Below are positions 59,632-64,000 of a stretch of 64,000 nucleotides of DNA, piece after piece (positions within the stretch are counted from its first letter, which is position 1; each line of letters begins with the position of its first letter). This DNA comes from Treponema sp. (GTDB lineage Bacteria > Spirochaetota > Spirochaetia > Treponematales > Treponemataceae), in contig JAFSJX010000010.1 in assembly GCA_017449285.1 (NCBI GenBank), positions 124,001 to 188,000 of the forward strand, given 5' to 3'. A model generated the notes under the pieces. The model had not been told where the DNA came from. It ran no database searches and saw only the letters and a program-made list of their open reading frames with translations. The position numbers and the translations under genes are program-made.

Positions 59632-60219
59632 ATGACCACAAAATTCAAGAAGAAATCGCAAATCATAGACATCACGATTACGGCAGTGGCAGGAGTGCTA
59701 TCAGTGGGCATCATGCTCTATGGGGTCAGTCATTTTGGAATTACCGAGGCATGTCCAGAATTAGTGCTGGATGTGTTCTATATCTCCTGCCTGGTGATGA
59801 TGGGAATGTACTTCTTCAACAGCCTCGGCACTCAGCGCTTCAACTACTGGTGTTCGGTGTGTCTGGGCATCACGATACTTTTGCGCGACATTATCTTTCC
59901 GCCTCCTTTGTCCATTTATCCGCTCCATCTGGCGTGTCTCACGTTATCGGTGCTGTTGCTTCTCATGCTCACTTTTTTCTATGCCCGTAAAGAATGGAAG
60001 ACTTACTCCAAGCGCAATCTGTGGATGATTTTTATCATTGATATGATTATTGCCGCACTCTACAACATTGATATTTATCTTGAGCCAATCAATGAGTACA
60101 CCGACTATCTGCTCATTGAAATCTGGATTCGCCCCACCATCACCTACGGGCTTGTAGCATGCTTTGTAACAGAAACAGAATCAAAAACGAAATCGGAAGA
60201 CATAAAATCAACCTCGTAG
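59632..60219 (+). CDS. Unknown six-helix membrane protein
   Basis: A 195-residue integral membrane protein. Start 59632 follows the promoter; an in-frame extension to 59539 runs into the repeat element. Six hydrophobic segments lie at about residues 11-31, 43-62, 71-89, 96-116, 126-147 and 160-177. The C-terminal tail is charged (ETESKTKSEDIKSTS). No motif or family was recognised. It is upstream of sufC but separated by a spacer with a separate -10, so not clearly co-transcribed. Confidence 0.7.
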   Translation: MTTKFKKKSQIIDITITAVAGVLSVGIMLYGVSHFGITEACPELVLDVFYISCLVMMGMYFFNSLGTQRFNYWCSVCLGITILLRDIIFPPPLSIYPLHLACLTLSVLLLLMLTFFYARKEWKTYSKRNLWMIFIIDMIIAALYNIDIYLEPINEYTDYLLIEIWIRPTITYGLVACFVTETESKTKSEDIKSTS

Positions 60220-60293
60220 TTGTCGAACCGAAGCCTTGACGCGCCCTGAATCCCATTCCCTAACCGCTGTTTTTCTGCTATACTCATCTCACT

Positions 60294-61037
60294 ATGGCGA
60301 ATACACTTTTACAGGTACAGGATATTTCAGTTAAAATAGAAGAAAAACAGGTTTTGAACGGGGTGAACCTGAACGTCGGCGCGGGAGAAACGCATGTGCT
60401 GATGGGACCGAATGGCGCGGGAAAATCAACGCTGGGCTACACGCTGATGGGAAATCCGCGCTACACCGTAACCGGCGGAAAGATTTTTTTCAACGGCGAG
60501 GACATCACTGATTTAGGAACGGACAAGCGCGCACAGAAAGGCATGTTTTTAAGTTTTCAATCTCCACTGGAAGTCCCCGGCATAACGCTTGAGACATTCA
60601 TCCGAAACGCCCTGCAGCAGACCACGGGAGAGCGCGTAAAACTGTTCCAGTTCCAGAAACAGCTCAAGGCAACGATGGAAATGCTCCACATGAATGAGAC
60701 CTATGCCGGCCGCGACCTGAACGTAGGCTTTTCCGGCGGTGAGCGGAAGAAGAGCGAGATTTTGCAGCTCTTGATGCTGAATCCAAAACTTGCAATTCTT
60801 GACGAGACGGACAGTGGCCTTGACGTAGATGCAGTCCGCACGGTAAGCGCAGGAATCCAGGAATACCAGAAGCGGCAGAACGGCGCGCTCATCATCATCA
60901 CCCACTCGGCAAAGATTCTGGAAAGCCTGCACGTGGATTACACGCATGTGCTCGTAAAAGGCCGCATCGTAAAGACAGGCGACGGAAGCCTCGTGGACGA
61001 AATCGGCGCAAAAGGTTTCGAGCAGTTTTTGAGTTAG
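60294..61037 (+). CDS. sufC: Fe-S cluster assembly ATPase SufC
   Basis: A 247-residue ABC ATPase of the SufBCD Fe-S scaffold. Walker A is GPNGAGKSTLGYTLMG (about residues 38-53), the Q-loop SFQSP, the signature VGFSGGERKKSEILQ, Walker B LAILDETDSGLD and the H-loop IIITHSAKIL are all present. TATACT lies nine bases before the ATG, with no Shine-Dalgarno. The partner sufB begins only at 63631; the restriction-modification cassette and two repeat elements occupy the gap. Confidence 0.96.
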   Translation: MANTLLQVQDISVKIEEKQVLNGVNLNVGAGETHVLMGPNGAGKSTLGYTLMGNPRYTVTGGKIFFNGEDITDLGTDKRAQKGMFLSFQSPLEVPGITLETFIRNALQQTTGERVKLFQFQKQLKATMEMLHMNETYAGRDLNVGFSGGERKKSEILQLLMLNPKLAILDETDSGLDVDAVRTVSAGIQEYQKRQNGALIIITHSAKILESLHVDYTHVLVKGRIVKTGDGSLVDEIGAKGFEQFLS

Positions 61038-61048
61038 GAGTGAGAATT

Positions 61049-61183
61049 TGGGGGCTGCCGCTTTGCGGCCGGGCTTTTCGGGGTTCCGCTACCGCTTCAT
61101 TCGTCCGATCCGGTGGTTTCGGCAAGCTCAACCACCGCCGCTACCGAACGGCTTTCGCCGCCCCTACACTCCCTAGCCCGTGT
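61049..61183 (-). repeat. GC-rich dispersed element (copy C, inverted)
   Basis: The reverse complement reads ACACGGGCTAGGGAGTGTAG, then GGTTGAGCTTGCCGAAACC (61115-61133), then CCCGAAAAGCCCGGCCGC. It is the inverted mate of 63380-63567 and forms the left edge of the restriction-modification island. Confidence 0.7.
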
Positions 61184-61236
61184 ATGTCACACGGATTCGA
61201 AATTGTTACGCAATTTCATTTGTTGGAGATGAAAGT

Positions 61237-61449
61237 ATGAATAAAATTATTGCTCAAATTACATGGACTGAACAAGATTTTATAGATGCTTTTGAAGAAC
61301 GATTTGGAAGTCTTCCATCGGAGCAAGAATTGAGCAATTGCTTAGAAAATTTCTCTGCAAAACAAATGGAAGACAAAAGCACGGAATTTGGATGGGATTT
61401 CATTTATGATGCTGTTGAGAAATCAACCGCATCCGTTTGTGAGATATAA
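61237..61449 (+). CDS. Small unknown acidic protein upstream of the methyltransferase
   Basis: A 70-residue protein. Start 61237 has GGAG upstream; the in-frame extension to 61180 overlaps the repeat element. It is acidic, AT-rich in DNA, with ITWTEQDFIDAFEERFG and FGWDFIYDAVEK. It shows no obvious HTH, so it is not a typical C-protein. It may belong to small proteins found on mobile elements, but I cannot name a family. Its place directly before the methyltransferase suggests a cassette function. Confidence 0.6.
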   Translation: MNKIIAQITWTEQDFIDAFEERFGSLPSEQELSNCLENFSAKQMEDKSTEFGWDFIYDAVEKSTASVCEI

Positions 61450-61487
61450 TTTAATTGTCATGTTTATATTCGTATGGAGGTATAAGT

Positions 61488-62420
61488 ATGGACAAAAAGA
61501 AAATCCCAATGGTTTCGCTCTTTTGCGGGGCTGGCGGACTAGATATGGGGTTTGAGAATCAAGGTTTTCAGACTGTATGGGCAAATGACTTTGACAAAGA
61601 TGCATGTGAGACACACAGAGAATGGTCAAATGCCGAAGTTATACAGGGAGACATCGGAAAAGTTGATTTTTCTGCAATTCCAAGAACAGAACTGATTGCG
61701 GGTGGCTTTCCGTGCCAAGGATTTTCACTTGCAGGCCCACGAAAACTTGATGACAGTAGAAATATTCTCTACCGATACTTTGTGAAGCTCGTTGAAGAAA
61801 AGCAACCGAAAGTTTTTGTGGCAGAAAATGTAAAAGGTCTTTTGACTTTAGGAAATGGTGCGATTATTGAAGCGATTCTTTCTGACTTTGCATCAAAAGG
61901 TTATATCGTAAAACCGACCCTTGTTAATGCCGCAGATTACGGAGTTCCACAGGATAGGCAACGAGTCATAATTGTCGGAATTCAAAAAGATTTAAACAAA
62001 ACTTTTGTTTTTCCAAAGCCTTTAGAAAAAAAAGTTTCACTTGCCGATGCCTTGAAGGATATTTCAAAACCCGAAAAAGACGAGATTTGTACAGCACCGT
62101 ATTCTTCACGATATATGAGCCGAAACCGAAAGCGTAATTGGAATGAACAGTCTTTCACAATTCCTGCAATGGCAAAACAAGTTACGCTTTATCCAGGCTC
62201 CCCAGATATGATAAAACTGGGAACCGATTTATGGAAATTCGGTGATGGTGGTGAAACTCGCCGTTTGAGTTACAGGGAAGCTGCCGCAATCCAGACTTTT
62301 CCGAAAAACATGAAATTTCATGGTGATTTGACGAGCAAATACAAGCAGATTGGAAACGCAGTTCCTGTAAAACTCGCAGAGACTGTTGCTTCTGAAATTT
62401 ATAAAATTATTGGAGCGTAG
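61488..62420 (+). CDS. Type II DNA cytosine-5 methyltransferase (HaeIII-like)
   Basis: A 310-residue C5 methyltransferase. Start 61488 has GGAGG six bases upstream; the in-frame extension to 61455 lacks a ribosome site. Motif I is SLFCGAGGLDMGFENQG, motif IV is GGFPCQGFS with the catalytic Cys about residue 77, motif VI is AENVKGL, motif VIII is QDRQRVIIVG, and motifs IX-X are in RRLSYREAAAIQTFP and YKQIGNAVPVKLAE. The partner is a HaeIII-family nuclease one base downstream, so GGCC specificity is inferred, not shown. It protects the host from the nuclease. Confidence 0.94.
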   Translation: MDKKKIPMVSLFCGAGGLDMGFENQGFQTVWANDFDKDACETHREWSNAEVIQGDIGKVDFSAIPRTELIAGGFPCQGFSLAGPRKLDDSRNILYRYFVKLVEEKQPKVFVAENVKGLLTLGNGAIIEAILSDFASKGYIVKPTLVNAADYGVPQDRQRVIIVGIQKDLNKTFVFPKPLEKKVSLADALKDISKPEKDEICTAPYSSRYMSRNRKRNWNEQSFTIPAMAKQVTLYPGSPDMIKLGTDLWKFGDGGETRRLSYREAAAIQTFPKNMKFHGDLTSKYKQIGNAVPVKLAETVASEIYKIIGA

Positions 62421-62421
62421 G

Positions 62422-63375
62422 ATGGCAAAACAGGAAATTACAGGAAAAGCTTTCGAGTACGCTTGTTTAGATGCATTGTTTCAAAAATATGCATCAAAAA
62501 CAGAAGTTTCTCTTTTAGATGATGTAAATTTTCAGAACACGAAAAAAGCATTTGAAGAACTTTCTGATGATGAAAAAACTGCTTTTTCTTCAGCGGCAAA
62601 GAGAGGTGTTGAAATTATTGCACCATTAGAACCAAATCTTGAGTTTCCCGACAAAAAAGAGCCTCTTATTCTTTCAATTCAACCTGACAAGCAAGGTCAA
62701 AAAGGTGATGTTCGGGATGTTCTCTGCATTCGCAATCAAAAAGGGTGGAATATTGGGCTTTCGTGCAAGCACAACCATGAGGCTGTAAAACATTCAAGGC
62801 TTTCCCGAACAATCGATTTCGGAAAAGAATGGCTCGGATTCCCTGTTTCGCAAAAATATCACGACACAATCAAACCGATTTTTGATGAACTTGATGAACT
62901 GACAGTTAAAAAAGCCCGCTGGGCAGGAATTGAAAAGAAAGATGAAAGGTTTTATAAAACCCTTCTCGATGCATTCCTAACTGAAATGCATGATTTATAT
63001 GAAAAACATTCCGCAGAAGTGCCTGAAAATCTTCTCCGTTACTTGCTTGGCAGGAACGATTTCTATAAAGTTATCGCACATACAAAAGATAAAACAACGG
63101 AAGTAAAGCCCTTCAATATGTACGGAACGCTTGGACTTTCAACGAAGGTTCAGAAAACGCAGTACAAAATTGCAACGCTCAAAATGCCGACTCAGATTCT
63201 TTCAATGACTTTTAAGAAAGATTCTATGAATACGATTTTGATTCATTGTGATAATGGGTGGGCTTTATCCTTGCGAATTCACAATGCGAGTGAATGGATA
63301 GAACCGTCACTTAAGTTTGATATTCAGCTTGTAGGTGTTCCTGTAAATATGGGAACAAGAATTGAAGCATGGTAG
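62422..63375 (+). CDS. HaeIII-family type II restriction endonuclease
   Basis: A 317-residue protein. Start 62422 lies one base after the methyltransferase stop. The segment DKQGQKGDVRDVLCIRN (about residues 101-117) followed by WNIGLSCKHNHEAVKHSRLS matches the HaeIII restriction enzyme family (PF09556), which cuts GGCC. The D...(S)-C-K arrangement fits a PD-(D/E)XK-like core. It is AT-rich like the methyltransferase. The gene is full length, so the enzyme is probably active. It lies between sufC and sufB. Confidence 0.9.
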   Translation: MAKQEITGKAFEYACLDALFQKYASKTEVSLLDDVNFQNTKKAFEELSDDEKTAFSSAAKRGVEIIAPLEPNLEFPDKKEPLILSIQPDKQGQKGDVRDVLCIRNQKGWNIGLSCKHNHEAVKHSRLSRTIDFGKEWLGFPVSQKYHDTIKPIFDELDELTVKKARWAGIEKKDERFYKTLLDAFLTEMHDLYEKHSAEVPENLLRYLLGRNDFYKVIAHTKDKTTEVKPFNMYGTLGLSTKVQKTQYKIATLKMPTQILSMTFKKDSMNTILIHCDNGWALSLRIHNASEWIEPSLKFDIQLVGVPVNMGTRIEAW

Positions 63376-63379
63376 CCGA

Positions 63380-63567
63380 GCGTTAGGGATTGTAGCACCG
63401 CCGCGAGGCGGTCTGGAGTTCTGGGGGTTCGGCGGTTGAGCTTGTCGAAACCCGAAACCGCCAGAACGGAAGACTGGAGCGAAAGCGGAAGTGCGAAAAG
63501 CCCGCCCCGAAGCGATGGAAGACCCGCGTCGTAGCGCGGGAATAACAGAGCGCAGGGGAACGCCCGA
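63380..63567 (+). repeat. GC-rich dispersed element (copy D)
   Basis: GCGTTAGGGATTGTAGCACC opens it, GGTTGAGCTTGTCGAAACC (63434-63452) is central, and GCGCAGGGGAACGCCCG closes it. Internal inverted repeats (GGCGGTT with AACCGCC) can fold. It is the right edge of the restriction-modification island. Confidence 0.75.
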
Positions 63568-63630
63568 ACAAGAAATAAAAAGATTCCGAAACAAAATTCG
63601 GAAAATGACGCTGATATAAGGAACAACGGT

Positions 63631-64000
63631 ATGGCAGAAAAACAAGATATAAAGACAATGGACTCATCCCCCTACGACTTCCGCTACGAGGAAAAGGGCT
63701 TTTACCGAAACAAGCAGGGCTTGACTCCCGAAATCGTGCGCAAGCTCAGCGAGGACAAGAATGACCCCGACTGGATGCGCGAATTCAGGCTTGCATCGCT
63801 CAAGCTGTACAATGAGCTCAGCGTGCCGGACTGGGGGCCAGACATCAGCGGACTCAACATCGACCAGATTGCGACCTATGTGCGCCCCAACACAAAAATG
63901 CAGACCAAGTGGGAAGACGTTCCCGACGACATCAAGGACACGTTCGAGAAACTGGGCATCCCGGAAGCCGAGCGCACTTCCCTTGCCGGCGTGGGGGCGC
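63631..64000 (+). CDS. sufB: Fe-S cluster assembly protein SufB, 3' end outside window
   Basis: The N-terminal 123 codons of SufB: KTMDSSPYDFRYEEKGFYRN, then NDPDWMREFRLASLKLYNEL and the WGPDISGLNIDQIATYV stretch, a typical SufB N-terminus. AAGGA lies 8 bp before ATG 63631. SufB is the scaffold subunit working with SufC (60294). The gene runs off the right edge. It now sits behind an element and the restriction-modification genes, so it may be transcribed from read-through or from a new promoter in the element. Confidence 0.95.
   Translation, partial: MAEKQDIKTMDSSPYDFRYEEKGFYRNKQGLTPEIVRKLSEDKNDPDWMREFRLASLKLYNELSVPDWGPDISGLNIDQIATYVRPNTKMQTKWEDVPDDIKDTFEKLGIPEAERTSLAGVGA

Overview
The window looks like the chromosome of a host-associated Treponema (Spirochaetota). 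The support is a block of outer-membrane and repair genes in the order tamB, bamA, skp, mutS, an adjacent lptD/uvrA pair, a phoH/HD-membrane/ybeY/CorC-TlyC operon, CheW, a PUR-domain protein and a sufC...sufB pair. From memory, several of these linkages also occur in Treponema pallidum. The secreted pectinesterase and its LacI-sensor/AraC regulator suggest a polysaccharide-using gut or oral species. This taxonomic call is inference; I could run no search.

Layout. 1-3310: an accessory patch holding a left-truncated AAA/DUF4143 ATPase, an AT-rich PD-(D/E)XK-like gene and a second complete DUF4143 ATPase driven from a promoter inside two tandem 41-bp dyads. 3329-18000: minus-strand housekeeping genes (phosphohexomutase, TPR protein, CorC/TlyC, YbeY, 7TM-HD hydrolase, PhoH, LptD, UvrA). 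18331-26109: a giant multidomain pectinesterase lipoprotein and its divergent regulator. 26184-29964: PUR-domain protein, RNase HII, a secreted beta-helix-like protein and a phosphoribosyltransferase. 30057-31582: a third DUF4143 ATPase preceded by five exact 33-bp-period repeats, each containing a Shine-Dalgarno plus a GTG codon. 31641-51886: a long minus-strand run (LysM/M23-like, HD, unknown, RecN, NAD kinase, DegT-like, CheW, GltD-like, ComF-like, MutS, Skp, BamA, TamB). 51934-55873: tmk, a secreted unknown, aroB and a cysteine desulfurase on the plus strand. 56012-59567: a divergent polysaccharide deacetylase, a sigma-70-family factor with a consensus sigma-54 promoter, and a DUF6273 protein that appears to have lost its 5' end. 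59632-64000: a membrane protein, sufC, a HaeIII-like restriction-modification cassette and the start of sufB.

How the genes work together. TamB, BamA, Skp and LptD are envelope-biogenesis factors of a diderm cell. UvrA, MutS and RecN are repair factors. PhoH, the HD protein and YbeY form an RNA/second-messenger operon. The suf operon (Fe-S assembly) has been split by the restriction-modification cassette, which lies between two inverted copies of a GC-rich dispersed element. That element family, plus 'CGCAGATT', 'CTCTGTG' and T-rich repeats and short perfect hairpins, fills most longer spacers.

The most unusual signals are the SD-GTG minigene-like array before the ATPase at 30224, the 41-bp operator-like dyads before the ATPase ending at 2029, the sigma-54-controlled sigma factor, the restriction-modification island in suf, and several promoters whose -10 box lies only 6-10 bp from the start codon. 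I saw no tRNA, rRNA or CRISPR array.
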